From: Paenibacillus polymyxa
Lineage (GTDB): Bacteria > Bacillota > Bacilli > Paenibacillales > Paenibacillaceae
Length of the DNA stretch: 64,000 bases
NCBI RefSeq assembly: GCF_001719045.1
Contig: NZ_CP015423.1
Span: 3,443,501 to 3,507,500 of the forward strand
Direction of reading: 5' to 3'
The notes beneath the pieces were generated by a model, which saw only the letters and a list, made by a program, of their open reading frames with translations, was not told the DNA's origin and made no database searches. This document shows positions 8,810 through 17,957 of this stretch, piece by piece (positions within the stretch are counted from its first letter, which is position 1; each line of letters begins with the position of its first letter). Position numbers and translations under genes: made by a program.

Positions 8810-8825
8810 TTACATAAACGCCCAC

Positions 8826-8854
8826 TTGAAATACCTGCGAATTTGATCTATAAT
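8826..8854 (+). promoter_or_regulatory. thrS: SigA promoter of the thrS leader
   Basis: TTGAAA (8826-8831) and TATAAT (8849-8854) are separated by 17 bases, a near-consensus vegetative promoter about 280 bases upstream of the T-box, as expected for a long leader RNA. Confidence 0.75.
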
Positions 8855-8860
8855 GCTGTA

Positions 8861-9192
8861 GAATATAGTGATATTCAAGGCATTGACCAAAGACATGATT
8901 TCCTTGAAGGGCCGTTCAGAGAGAAAAGACGAGGCTGAGAGCTTTTCCGGCAACCGCATGTGAAGTTACCCCTTTGTAGCCGTGACGTTGAACATGTAGC
9001 TGTGCAATCTGGCAGTAACATCAGTAAGCGCCTACCGCTTTATCCCCGTTAACGGATACCAATGGAGGGTCACGCATGTCGTGCATGAGCATGTTCCGAT
9101 GAACATAAATGTACGCACAGGAGCGGGCCGAACTAGGGTGGAACCACGAGCTGAACGCACTCGTCCCTTGAGGGAGAGAGGCGTTTTTTTGC
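8861..9192 (+). promoter_or_regulatory. T-box riboswitch upstream of thrS
   Basis: Leader RNA that senses uncharged tRNA-Thr. The T-box core AGGGTGGAACCACG (9135-9148) is nearly identical to the conserved AGGGTGGNACCGCG. It is followed by a terminator: AACGC at about 9154 pairs with GCGTT at 9181, ending in seven T residues by 9190. An AGAGA-type GA motif and several stems precede it. The specifier codon was not proven; an ACC (Thr) at 8968-8970 is a candidate in stem I. Low charged tRNA-Thr should favour the antiterminator and thrS expression. Confidence 0.88.
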
Positions 9193-9237
9193 GTTCAATT
9201 TTGATATAGAACACAATTTGAAATGGAGGCTTTAATC

Positions 9238-11151
9238 GTGAGTATTCAAGTGAAATTGCCAGATGGAGCCGTACGCGAGTACGAGCAGGGCGTAACGATC
9301 GCCGACGTGGCGGGTTCGATCAGCTCCGGGCTGAAAAAGAACGCCGTAGCAGGTAAAGTGAACGGGAAGGCTGTAGATCTGAACACCGTTTTGGATCAGA
9401 ACGTTGACCTTGAAATCATTACGCTGGACGGTGCAGACGGCCTGGAAATTTATCGTCACAGTACAGCGCATTTGCTCGCTCAGGCGCTCAAACGCATTTA
9501 CGGTGAGAAAAACGTGAAACTGGGTATCGGTCCGGTCATCGACAGCGGCTTCTACTATGACATTGATATCGAAAACCCATTGTCCGTTGACGACTTGGCC
9601 AAGATCGAGAAGGAAATGACGAAGATCGCACAGGAAAATCTGCCGATTACACGTCGTGTAGTCAGCCGTGAGGAAGCCACTCGTATTTTTGGAGAGCTGG
9701 AAGATCCACTGAAGCTGGAACTGATTCGTGATTTGCCGGAAGAAGCGGAAATTACAATCTATGATCAAGGCGAATTTTTTGACCTGTGTCGTGGCCCGCA
9801 TTTGCCATCAACTGGCCGCATCAAAGCTTTTAAACTGTTGAGTGTAGCGGGCGCATACTGGAGAGGCGATTCCAACAACAAGATGCTGCAACGTATCTAC
9901 GGAACAGCATTCCCGAAAAAAGCACAACTGGATGAGCACCTGCATTTGCTGGAGGAAGCGAAAAAACGCGACCATCGCAAGCTGGGTAAAGAGCTGGAAC
10001 TGTTCATGTTCTCCGAAGAAGCACCGGGCATGCCGTTCTACCTGCCTAAAGGTATGGTTGTCCGCACTGCATTGGAAGATTACTCCCGTGATATTCAACG
10101 TCTGCATGGCTATGAGGAAGTACGTACACCGCTGATGATGAACAATCGTCTGTGGGAACAATCGGGACACTACGAGCATTACAAGGAAAACATGTACTTC
10201 TCCGAAGTGGATGAAACTACATTTGCTCTGAAACCGATGAACTGCCCAGGGCATATGCTTGTGTTTAAAAATGAGCTTCACTCCTACCGCGATCTGCCAA
10301 TTCGTATAGCCGAATTTGGACAAGTGCATCGCCATGAGCTGTCCGGCGCGTTGAACGGTATGATGCGTGTTCGTACATTCTGTCAGGATGATGCGCATAT
10401 TTTCGTCACACCAGGTCAGATTGAACAAGAAATTACAGACGTAATTAAGCTGATTAACGAAATGTATAGTGTGTTTGGCTTTGACTTCACAGTGGAATTG
10501 TCCACACGTCCAGATGACTTTATGGGCGAGCCAGCACTGTGGGATCAAGCGGAACAAGCTCTGCAAAACGTGCTGGATCACCTGGGCATCAACTACCGTA
10601 TTAATGCGGGAGATGGAGCATTTTACGGTCCGAAAATTGACTTCCACATTCTTGATGCGCTCAAACGCAGCTGGCAGTGCGGAACGATCCAATTGGACTT
10701 CCAAATGCCTGAAAAATTCGACCTCACTTATGTGGGCGAGGACAACCAGAAGCACCGTCCAGTCGTTATTCACCGTGCCATCTATGGTTCGATTGACCGC
10801 TTCATGGGCATCCTGACTGAGCATTTTACAGGTGCATTCCCATTGTGGTTGGCTCCTGTTCATGCGAAGCTGTTGCCAGTATCCGAGAACTATATCGAGA
10901 CTGCTAATGAGATACAGGATGCGTTGCTGAAAGCAGGTCTACGCGTCGAAGTGGATACTCGCAATGAGAAGCTTGGTTATAAAATCCGCGAGGCGCAACT
11001 GGAGAAGGTTCCATATATGTTCGTTATCGGGGAAAATGAAAAAACAACCGGTACTGTAGCGGTTCGTAAACGCGGCGAAGGCGATCTGGGATCACTCAGT
11101 ATTGCGGACATCGTAGAGAAAATCAGCACAGAGATTCGCGAGAAACAGTAA
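9238..11151 (+). CDS. thrS: Threonine--tRNA ligase
   Basis: Class II synthetase of 637 residues that charges tRNA-Thr. Domains in order are an N-terminal TGS domain (about 1-63), the editing/SAD domain with HSTAHLLAQAL (near residue 75), the catalytic core with MNCPGHM and HRHELSGALNGMMRVR, and the C-terminal anticodon-binding domain. The GTG at 9238 is chosen because GGAGG lies 8 bases before it; the ATG at 9223 overlaps that site and has none of its own. The T-box leader and the terminator at 11173-11223 make it a single-gene transcript. Confidence 0.97.
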   Translation: MSIQVKLPDGAVREYEQGVTIADVAGSISSGLKKNAVAGKVNGKAVDLNTVLDQNVDLEIITLDGADGLEIYRHSTAHLLAQALKRIYGEKNVKLGIGPVIDSGFYYDIDIENPLSVDDLAKIEKEMTKIAQENLPITRRVVSREEATRIFGELEDPLKLELIRDLPEEAEITIYDQGEFFDLCRGPHLPSTGRIKAFKLLSVAGAYWRGDSNNKMLQRIYGTAFPKKAQLDEHLHLLEEAKKRDHRKLGKELELFMFSEEAPGMPFYLPKGMVVRTALEDYSRDIQRLHGYEEVRTPLMMNNRLWEQSGHYEHYKENMYFSEVDETTFALKPMNCPGHMLVFKNELHSYRDLPIRIAEFGQVHRHELSGALNGMMRVRTFCQDDAHIFVTPGQIEQEITDVIKLINEMYSVFGFDFTVELSTRPDDFMGEPALWDQAEQALQNVLDHLGINYRINAGDGAFYGPKIDFHILDALKRSWQCGTIQLDFQMPEKFDLTYVGEDNQKHRPVVIHRAIYGSIDRFMGILTEHFTGAFPLWLAPVHAKLLPVSENYIETANEIQDALLKAGLRVEVDTRNEKLGYKIREAQLEKVPYMFVIGENEKTTGTVAVRKRGEGDLGSLSIADIVEKISTEIREKQ

Positions 11152-11172
11152 TATTTGATCGAAAAAATGTGT

Positions 11173-11223
11173 AAAAGAGCCATCAAAACCATGATGAACG
11201 TGGTTTTGATGGCTCTTTTTTTG
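11173..11223 (+). terminator. thrS: Terminator after thrS
   Basis: A perfect stem of about 18 bp (AAGAGCCATCAAAACCA with its complement) around a short loop, followed by a run of T residues. Confidence 0.9.
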
Positions 11224-11310
11224 TACCCAATACATAAGAATCCAGCGTAAGACTGAACCATAGTTTTTGCAGCCTCAACTGAATTCTTAAATTATCTTGT
11301 ACACAAATAC

Positions 11311-12111
11311 TTAGCAGGTTTGTGGCCGTGAAGTGGCGTGATCTGCTGGGAGGGAGAGTGTCTTCAAGGACGTCTCTTCGGATTGTTTGGCCGGGGATTC
11401 TTCCGCATCCTGTTCCTCGCTAAGCGATAAAATTTCGCCGCGCAACTTCAGCATTTTCTGATCCAGCTCGTAGGTTGCACGTGCGGCTTCGGTCAATCCA
11501 TTAACGACATGTTCAGGCACTTTCTTATCGAACTTATAGTACAAAATATGCTCCATACTGGCCCAGAAATCCATAGCCAATGTGCGCAATTGAATTTCAA
11601 CCTTGATCCAGCGCGTGCCCTCAAACAGGATCAGCGGAATTTCCACAATGACATGTAGGCTCTGATAGCCGTTGGGCTTAGGATGGGCTATATAGTCCTT
11701 GACCTCCAGAATACGAATGTCTTCCCGTGTGTGAAGATGATCCATCAGACGATAAATATCTTTCACAAAAGCGCATACCACGCGCATTCCCGCGATATCA
11801 TGAATTTCACGCAATATATTGTCCAAGGTGACTTCATGCCCTTTGCGCCGAACCTTTTCCACGATGCTGTGGGGCTCTTTGATCCGGGTTTTAATATGCT
11901 CAATCGGGCTAAAACCGTCTAACAGCTTCCATTCCGTCTGAATCAGCTTAATTTTATTCTTTAATTCCTCCAGAGCCAGCTGATAAAGGACGGGAATCTT
12001 TCTCCACTCCTCTAGTTGCTTGGCGTCGACACTGTTTTGATCCAGCTGTAGCTGAAATTCCTGCAAGGGTAATGGGACAGCATTCAGGTGCTTCCAATCC
12101 GGTTCATTCAC
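11311..12111 (-). CDS. Small alarmone synthetase (RelQ/RelP type GTP pyrophosphokinase)
   Basis: Single-domain (p)ppGpp synthetase of about 266 residues, lacking the hydrolase and regulatory domains of full-length Rel. Visible RelA/SpoT synthetase motifs are DIAGMRVVCAFVKDIYRL (metal and GTP site), HPKPNGYQSLHVIVE (the conserved nucleotide-binding segment) and VEIQLRTLAMDFWASMEH. The C-terminal tail is charged and variable. The GTG at 12111 is preferred: TAGGAG lies 8 bases upstream, while the longer frame has no ribosome site. Its choice between the YjbM and YwaC subgroups is uncertain. It is oriented away from luxS. Confidence 0.9.
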   Translation of the reverse strand: MNEPDWKHLNAVPLPLQEFQLQLDQNSVDAKQLEEWRKIPVLYQLALEELKNKIKLIQTEWKLLDGFSPIEHIKTRIKEPHSIVEKVRRKGHEVTLDNILREIHDIAGMRVVCAFVKDIYRLMDHLHTREDIRILEVKDYIAHPKPNGYQSLHVIVEIPLILFEGTRWIKVEIQLRTLAMDFWASMEHILYYKFDKKVPEHVVNGLTEAARATYELDQKMLKLRGEILSLSEEQDAEESPAKQSEETSLKTLSLPADHATSRPQTC

Positions 12112-12387
12112 AGAGCATTCTCCTAAATGAGGCTTATGATGTCCTCGATCTTTTTCGTAAAAATGCATTATCGTATACATTGTACACTATGTCAAAACCT
12201 ACAGGCAAAGGAGAGACGATCAAAGAAAAAAGAAATACGACAAGAATTATAGTGGTAAAACCGAGTAATCCGATGTATAATTACAAAAATGCTGATTTAG
12301 AGCATTTAATTCTTTAAAAAAAATCACAAATGTAGAGTATCCATCATTAGATTAAAAATATAAATTACAGAAAAGAGGAAAAGAAAA

Positions 12388-12849
12388 ATGGCAAAAGTAG
12401 AAAGTTTTCAATTAGATCACACGATTGTAAAGGCTCCTTATGTAAGAGCGGCGGGAGTAGAGCATGACGAAAAAGGAAGCACAGTACAAAAGTATGACTT
12501 GAGATTTTTGCAACCCAATGAAGATGCACTCCCTACAGCTGCTGTACATACGCTGGAGCACTTATTAGCAACGTACCTGAGAGATGAAATCAAAGGAATT
12601 ATTGATATCTCTCCTATGGGATGCAGAACGGGGTTCTACTTGATTTTGTGGAATGAACACGAGCCTGAGGAAATTGCACTCGCTTTGGAAAAAACCTTGA
12701 AAAGAATTCTGGAAACGACAGAGGTTCCGGCTGTTACTGCTTTGGAATGCGGGAACTACAAGGACCACTCTCTTTTTTCCGCGCAGGAATATGTGAAGAT
12801 TGTATTGGAAGCTGGTATTAGCCGCGATCCTTTCGAAAGAGTACTTTAA
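12388..12849 (+). CDS. luxS: S-ribosylhomocysteine lyase
   Basis: Converts S-ribosylhomocysteine to homocysteine and DPD, the precursor of autoinducer-2, in the activated methyl cycle. At 153 residues it has the normal LuxS length. The metal site HTLEH gives H54 and H58, with the third ligand at C121 in ECGNYKDHS; the catalytic cysteine is C79 in SPMGCRTGFYL. An extended -10 box (TGTATAAT, about 12274-12281) lies upstream and AGAGGAAAAG precedes the ATG. The next gene, an SDR, begins 5 bases after the stop, followed by a MetQ-type lipoprotein, which suggests a methyl-cycle/methionine transcript. No SAM riboswitch motif was recognised upstream. Confidence 0.95.
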   Translation: MAKVESFQLDHTIVKAPYVRAAGVEHDEKGSTVQKYDLRFLQPNEDALPTAAVHTLEHLLATYLRDEIKGIIDISPMGCRTGFYLILWNEHEPEEIALALEKTLKRILETTEVPAVTALECGNYKDHSLFSAQEYVKIVLEAGISRDPFERVL

Positions 12850-12854
12850 AATCT

Positions 12855-13625
12855 ATGATTTCGATTGACCTATCTCATCGGACAGCGGTAGTGACAGGCG
12901 GCAAGTCAGGCATAGGCAAGGGAATTGTAGAGCTTTTCATTCAAAGCGGAGCTAAAGTGATTTCTGCTGATATTTCTTATGAAGGGCCGTATAGAGTGGT
13001 CAATCCACAGTTGGTTGAAACGCAATTGGACATATCGAAACCGGATGATATCGAAAGATGGTGCGATCTACTAATCAGCGAAACGGGAGCTCCTGATATA
13101 TTGGTGAACTGCGCGGGTACTTCTACGATGGATTATGTCATTGATAGTGAGTTAGCTGATTGGGAGAAAGTATTTTCGATCAATTCAACTGGGCTGTATG
13201 TAGCGTCCAAACGTTTTGCCAAAGAAATGGTGGCCGCTCGTAAATCAGGACGAATTATTCAAATTGCTTCGCAGGCTGGAAAAAATGGATATCGGGCCAT
13301 GGGCGGATATTGTGCATCCAAACATGCGGTTCTTGGCTTGACCAAGGTGATGGCCATTGAGCTTGCTCCGCATCAAATTTTGGTGAATGCGGTTTGTCCA
13401 GGTATCGTAGAAACGCCGATGAAACATCGTGAACGGATTGAAGGGGGCGTCATTCGCGGAATGACCGCTCAAGAAATATACGAAGAAGATTGCTCACAGG
13501 TACCTTTGGGGAGAACGGCCGAGGTGGAGGATGTCGCCAATGTGGTGCTGTTTCTGGCCAGTCCGCTCTCTGCATATATGACAGGACAAGCGATTAATGT
13601 TACAGGTGGAATGACGATGCACTAG
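12855..13625 (+). CDS. Short-chain dehydrogenase/reductase
   Basis: Classical SDR oxidoreductase of 256 residues. The cofactor motif is TGGKSGIGKGI (residues about 14-24), the NAG-type motif is NCAGTS, and the catalytic YxxxK is YCASKHA; a serine occurs in the IASQAG segment upstream. The ending TGQAINVTGGMTMH is typical of polyol or sugar dehydrogenases of this family. The ATG follows the luxS stop by 5 bases and lacks its own good ribosome site, so it is probably translated by coupling. A role acting on a luxS-derived or pentose-like product is only a guess from position. Confidence 0.85.
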   Translation: MISIDLSHRTAVVTGGKSGIGKGIVELFIQSGAKVISADISYEGPYRVVNPQLVETQLDISKPDDIERWCDLLISETGAPDILVNCAGTSTMDYVIDSELADWEKVFSINSTGLYVASKRFAKEMVAARKSGRIIQIASQAGKNGYRAMGGYCASKHAVLGLTKVMAIELAPHQILVNAVCPGIVETPMKHRERIEGGVIRGMTAQEIYEEDCSQVPLGRTAEVEDVANVVLFLASPLSAYMTGQAINVTGGMTMH

Positions 13626-13650
13626 CATACATGATCTGGGGGAAAACAAC

Positions 13651-14532
13651 ATGAAGAAATCGTTCGTTTTACTATTAGGGATTAGTTTATTATTGATTGC
13701 CGCAGGATGCGGTAATAAAAGTTCTGACAGCAATGGCTCCAGCGCCGCTTCCGGTTCGGAAACGCAAAAAGTAGTCATCGGCTCCATGGGCTCTGACGCC
13801 CAGATCTGGAAGCATATTGCCCAGTCCCAGGCCGCCAAGGATGCCAAGTTGGACATTGAAGTGAAAGAAATTAACGGCGGAATCGAAACGAACAATGCGA
13901 CCAAAGAAGGCGAAGTAGACGTGAATGCATTCCAATCGTGGGCGTACCTGGTTAGCTATAACAAAGAGAGCAAAGCTGATTTGAAGGCTATAGCCACAAC
14001 CTACCTGGAGCCCATGGGGATTTATTCGCAAAAATTCAAAAGCATCGATGAAGTGACCGACGGGGCTCTGGTAGCTTTGGCAGATAACCCAGCCAATACG
14101 GCAAGAGGTTTAAAGTTATTGGAAGCATCCGGTTTGATTAAGCTTAAGGCTGACTTTAATGATGCCTTGGGTACAGTCAATGATATTACTAGCAATCCTA
14201 AAAACCTGAAATTTGAACTAATTGATGACAAAACAGGACCACGAGTGATTCAAGATGTAGGCTTGGTGCTGATTGGGAATACAATTGCTTTAGAAGGGGG
14301 TCTGAATGTACTGAAAGATTCCTTATTCCATGAGGAGATCAGTCAGGCAACCAAAAATAATATTAACGTCCTGGTTACTTCATCTGATAAGGCGAATGAC
14401 AAAGGGCTGCAAAAGTTAGCGGATCTCTATCATAACGAGGATACTCAAAAATACATTAAAGATGAATTTGGCGGCACCAAAGTAGAGGTTAAAGAGCCGG
14501 TTTCTTATTTGGAAGGACAAACTACAAAATAA
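13651..14532 (+). CDS. Methionine ABC transporter substrate-binding lipoprotein (MetQ/NlpA family)
   Basis: Extracellular lipoprotein of 293 residues that binds methionine or a related compound for ABC uptake. The signal peptide ends in the lipobox LIAAGC (Cys20). The NlpA-family core is clear: KVVIGSMGSDAQIWKHI at the start of the domain, VDVNAFQSWAYL, and ADNPANTARGLKLLEASGLI. No MetN ATPase or MetI permease is nearby, so it must use a transporter encoded elsewhere. GGGGG precedes the ATG, 25 bases after the SDR stop. A terminator follows at once, closing the luxS-SDR-lipoprotein group. Confidence 0.9.
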   Translation: MKKSFVLLLGISLLLIAAGCGNKSSDSNGSSAASGSETQKVVIGSMGSDAQIWKHIAQSQAAKDAKLDIEVKEINGGIETNNATKEGEVDVNAFQSWAYLVSYNKESKADLKAIATTYLEPMGIYSQKFKSIDEVTDGALVALADNPANTARGLKLLEASGLIKLKADFNDALGTVNDITSNPKNLKFELIDDKTGPRVIQDVGLVLIGNTIALEGGLNVLKDSLFHEEISQATKNNINVLVTSSDKANDKGLQKLADLYHNEDTQKYIKDEFGGTKVEVKEPVSYLEGQTTK

Positions 14533-14538
14533 ACTTAT

Positions 14539-14573
14539 GAGGTCAGCCAGTTTTTTGGGTTGACCTCTTTTGT
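14539..14573 (+). terminator. Terminator after the MetQ-type gene
   Basis: Stem GAGGTCAGCC / GGTTGACCTC with one wobble or mismatch, a loop of about 9 bases and a T-rich tail. It lies directly before the end of the convergent AraC gene. Confidence 0.75.
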
Positions 14574-14576
14574 TCG

Positions 14577-15416
14577 TTAGTAGTCGACTTGAGTTTGAGT
14601 ATGGGTTTCGGTTCGATAATGTTTGGGGGAGAGTCCCTTTACCTTTTTGAAAATTTTCGAGAAGAGTAAAGGGTCGTTATAGCCGACTGAACGGGAAATA
14701 TCACCGATCGAAAGTTCAGCGTTTCCCATCATTTCACATGCTCTATTGATCCTATAGCGAACCAAATAATCCTGAATACTTGTGTTCACTTGTTGTTTGA
14801 ATAACGAACATAAATAGCTTCGATTGAGTCCGATAAAATTTGCAATGTGCTCAATGGTAATTTTCTGAGCATAATTCATTTCGATAAAATCCTTCACTTT
14901 TTCCACGTAAATTTCCGACCGGCTTTCCTTTTGTTCGGGAGGTGTTACCGGACCGAATTCTATAAGCTCCGATATCATTAAGCAAAGCAGACCGGTCAGT
15001 CTGGTTTCCCGAGCTTTATGGCATTCACTTGATTCGTTCATTCGCTGCAAATACTGATGAATCAAATGGTCTCCTTCAAAGTTGAGGATTGGACGCGTCA
15101 TCGTTAGACCTGCTTGCTTGAGGAGTGTTTCTGCCAGTGCCCCGTCAAATCCAAACCAGCAATAAGACCAAGGATTCACTACATCGGCTTGATAATAAGT
15201 AATGACCTGGGGGCAGATTAGAAACCACTGTCCTTTCCGCAAGCGATAACTGAACCCACCGACCTCGAAGGTACCTTCTCCGTCCAAAATATAATGAAGC
15301 AGATAGTGATCTCTTATCGCAGGTCCAAAAAAGTGACTCGGTATGCATTCCTCTATGCCAAACTGAGTTAGATACAATTCAGAATGCTGTTTACTACGCG
15401 GCAAATATTCTATCAC
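14577..15416 (-). CDS. AraC family regulator with cupin-type sensor domain
   Basis: Transcription factor of 279 residues. The N-terminal part (about 20-130) is an AraC-type sugar-binding cupin (HYLLHYILDGEGTFEVGG), and the C-terminal 100 residues carry two helix-turn-helix units ending SVGYNDPLLFSKIFKKVKG. The GTG at 15416 is chosen because AAGGAG lies 7 bases before it. It is divergent from the GH36 alpha-galactosidase, with about 240 bases between, and is probably its activator in response to galactosides or raffinose-type sugars. Confidence 0.88.
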   Translation of the reverse strand: MIEYLPRSKQHSELYLTQFGIEECIPSHFFGPAIRDHYLLHYILDGEGTFEVGGFSYRLRKGQWFLICPQVITYYQADVVNPWSYCWFGFDGALAETLLKQAGLTMTRPILNFEGDHLIHQYLQRMNESSECHKARETRLTGLLCLMISELIEFGPVTPPEQKESRSEIYVEKVKDFIEMNYAQKITIEHIANFIGLNRSYLCSLFKQQVNTSIQDYLVRYRINRACEMMGNAELSIGDISRSVGYNDPLLFSKIFKKVKGLSPKHYRTETHTQTQVDY

Positions 15417-15654
15417 GCTAAATCTCCTTATGTAAATTATCAAGCATTATAACATAAATAGTGAGCACCATGCCATGTACTTCATATCTAAAATTAATAT
15501 ATGATTTCTGTAGAACCTACTGCTACATTGTTGAATCTTATCAAGCTTTACACCATATGAACATAGTTGATGGCTGTTACAAAATGCTTCTTCTGAGTGT
15601 CTTTTTGGTGTGGAACTCCGATGATTATTATCTAAGAGAGGGGTTATTTTCCCA

Positions 15655-17838
15655 ATGGGTATCATTGTTCAAGAGCAAACAGGGCTGTTTCATTTGCAGT
15701 CGTCGGGCATGAGTTATATTATTCAGATTGTGGATGGATTTCCTGTGCATGTATACTGGGGAGACAGGTTGAAGCACCGCGAACCCATGGCTGACCTATT
15801 GCTTCACACTCCCGCGACGGCTGGATTGGATCGGCTACCGCAAGAATATCCGCAGTATGGGAGCGGGGACTTCCGTAACCCGGCGTACCAAGTAGAGCTT
15901 GAGGATGGAACTCGTATCACGGAGTTAAAGTATATTGGCTACCGGATCACTAAGGGAAAGCCATCATTAACCGGGCTTCCGGCCGTATATATCGAAAATG
16001 AAGACGAAGCGGATACGCTGGAACTGGAGTTACAAGATGACTTTTCAGGCCTTAAAGTTGTTCTTCTTTATACCGTCTTCGCGGATCGAAACGTAATCGC
16101 TCGTTCGGCTCGTTTGAGTAATGCGGGAGCCAAGAATCTTCGGCTTCTCCGTGCTCTAAGTGCCAGTGTCGATTTTTCAGGTAAAAGCGATTTAGAGTTC
16201 ATGTATCTTTCGGGAGCATGGGCTCGGGAGGGGAATATTACCCGCAAACCGATTCTTCAAGGTGAAACCCGAATTGATAGTAAAAGGGGCATGAGCAGCC
16301 ATCAACTCAACCCTTTTGCTGCATTGGTCACTCGGGGAACAACGGAAAGCTATGGTGAGGTATTCGGCTTTAGCCTCGTGTACAGCGGGGGCTTTGAGGC
16401 GGGAGCAGAAATAGATTCATTCGGCTCTACACGGTTTAGCATCGGCGTGAACTCCTTTGATTTTTCGTGGTTACTGAGCCCAGGTGAGAGTTTCCAAACG
16501 CCAGAAGCCGTTATGGTTTACTCCGGTCAAGGGCTGGGAGAAATGTCGCGTACATATCATCGCTTGTATCGGACTCGTCTTTGCCGAGGGAAATATCGGG
16601 ATGAAGAACGCCCTATTCTGGTCAATAACTGGGAAGCTACCTATTTTGACTTCAATGCAGATAAGCTGGTATCGATAGCGAAGGAGGGGGCAGAGCTAGG
16701 CATCGAACTTTTTGTCTTAGATGACGGTTGGTTCGGAAAACGGGATTCCGACAATTCGTCTCTCGGCGATTGGTACGAGGATCGTCGGAAGCTGCCAGAC
16801 GGACTCGCGGATGTCGCGAACCGTATCAATCGGCTGGGCCTTAAGTTCGGGCTCTGGTTTGAGCCAGAGATGATCTCTCCAGACAGCGAGTTGTACCGGG
16901 AGCATCCAGATTGGTGCCTTCACGTTCCAGGACGGCGACGCAGTGAAGCCAGATGGCAGTTGGTGCTGGACTATACTCGCAAGGAAGTACGCGATTACAT
17001 CTACGATTCGCTGGCTGCCATTTTCTCCAGCGCCCCAGTTTCTTACGTGAAATGGGATATGAATCGCTGCCTGACGGAAATTGGTTCCGCAGCTCTGCCG
17101 CCGGAGCGCCAATCTGAGACTGCCCATCGCTATGTTCTTGGATTGTATGAGTTGCTGGAGCGTGTCACCACCGAATTTCCGCATATTCTTTTCGAGAGCT
17201 GTTCAAGTGGCGGAGGACGCTTTGATCCAGGCATGCTTTACTACATGCCTCAAGTCTGGACTAGTGATAATACCGATGCGGTGGAACGTCTGAAGATTCA
17301 ATATGGAACTAGCCTTGTCTATCCTGTAAGCGCCATCGGAGCGCATGTGTCGGCAGTTCCGAACCATCAAGTTGGACGCATAACACCCCTTGATTTTCGA
17401 GGTGATGTCGCCATGTCCGGGAATTTTGGATATGAGCTTGATCTCACGAAATTCACCGATGAGGAAAAAGAGACGGTCAAACGCCAAATCGCAGTATACA
17501 AGCAGATACGTGGCTTAGTACAGAAAGGTGACTTGTATCGCTTAAAGAACCCGTTTGAAGCTAACGAATCGGCTTGGATGTTTGTTTCTGAAGACCAAGT
17601 GGATGCCATCGTCTACTATTTCCAAGTGATGGCTGTCCCGAACGCGCCTTGGCGAGCCCTGCGCCTTGACGGACTAAATCCAGAGCTCGAATATAAAGTT
17701 AAGTCAGGAAATAGCGGGCAAAAGTCTATCCATGGGGGGGATCGGCTTATGAAGTTGGGCCTCCCTCTTCTCTACAGACAGAAAGACTATGAAAGTGGAT
17801 GGTTCAGGCTTCGGGCAATAAAGCCTGGTAAGGCTTAA
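15655..17838 (+). CDS. Alpha-galactosidase, glycoside hydrolase family 36
   Basis: Cytoplasmic enzyme of 727 residues that removes alpha-1,6-galactose from galactomannan fragments, melibiose or raffinose. There is no signal peptide. The GH36 catalytic nucleophile is the Asp of VKWDMNR (near residue 468) and the acid/base the Asp of WTSDNTDAVERL (near 538); ESCSSGGGRFD between them is the usual family signature. An N-terminal beta-sandwich precedes the barrel. A G-rich site (GAGAGGGG) precedes ATG 15655. Placement between an AraC regulator and a sugar ABC system ending in a GH26 mannanase points to galactomannan use. Confidence 0.93.
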   Translation: MGIIVQEQTGLFHLQSSGMSYIIQIVDGFPVHVYWGDRLKHREPMADLLLHTPATAGLDRLPQEYPQYGSGDFRNPAYQVELEDGTRITELKYIGYRITKGKPSLTGLPAVYIENEDEADTLELELQDDFSGLKVVLLYTVFADRNVIARSARLSNAGAKNLRLLRALSASVDFSGKSDLEFMYLSGAWAREGNITRKPILQGETRIDSKRGMSSHQLNPFAALVTRGTTESYGEVFGFSLVYSGGFEAGAEIDSFGSTRFSIGVNSFDFSWLLSPGESFQTPEAVMVYSGQGLGEMSRTYHRLYRTRLCRGKYRDEERPILVNNWEATYFDFNADKLVSIAKEGAELGIELFVLDDGWFGKRDSDNSSLGDWYEDRRKLPDGLADVANRINRLGLKFGLWFEPEMISPDSELYREHPDWCLHVPGRRRSEARWQLVLDYTRKEVRDYIYDSLAAIFSSAPVSYVKWDMNRCLTEIGSAALPPERQSETAHRYVLGLYELLERVTTEFPHILFESCSSGGGRFDPGMLYYMPQVWTSDNTDAVERLKIQYGTSLVYPVSAIGAHVSAVPNHQVGRITPLDFRGDVAMSGNFGYELDLTKFTDEEKETVKRQIAVYKQIRGLVQKGDLYRLKNPFEANESAWMFVSEDQVDAIVYYFQVMAVPNAPWRALRLDGLNPELEYKVKSGNSGQKSIHGGDRLMKLGLPLLYRQKDYESGWFRLRAIKPGKA

Positions 17839-17890
17839 GGATTAGTACAACAGTATAATTGCCGAAAGAGAGAAAACAATCGATGGAGTT

Positions 17891-17921
17891 ATGCCCCTTT
17901 TTATATGAAAAGGGGCATTTT
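17891..17921 (+). terminator. Terminator or attenuator between alpha-galactosidase and kinase genes
   Basis: Perfect 11-bp stem ATGCCCCTTTT / AAAAGGGGCAT with a short loop and a few T residues. It ends 37 bases before the kinase start, so it may reduce rather than stop transcription into the two-component genes. Confidence 0.65.
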
Positions 17922-17957
17922 GCGCGCATCAGTGTACTGTTTGGGGAGGGGCAAGCC

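Noticed and set aside
8705-8938. Plus-strand frame of 77 residues before thrS
   Set aside because: It lies across the thrS promoter and leader RNA and has no ribosome site.
9808-10863. Long minus-strand frame opposite thrS
   Set aside because: Shadow of the thrS reading frame; no ribosome site and no protein-like pattern.
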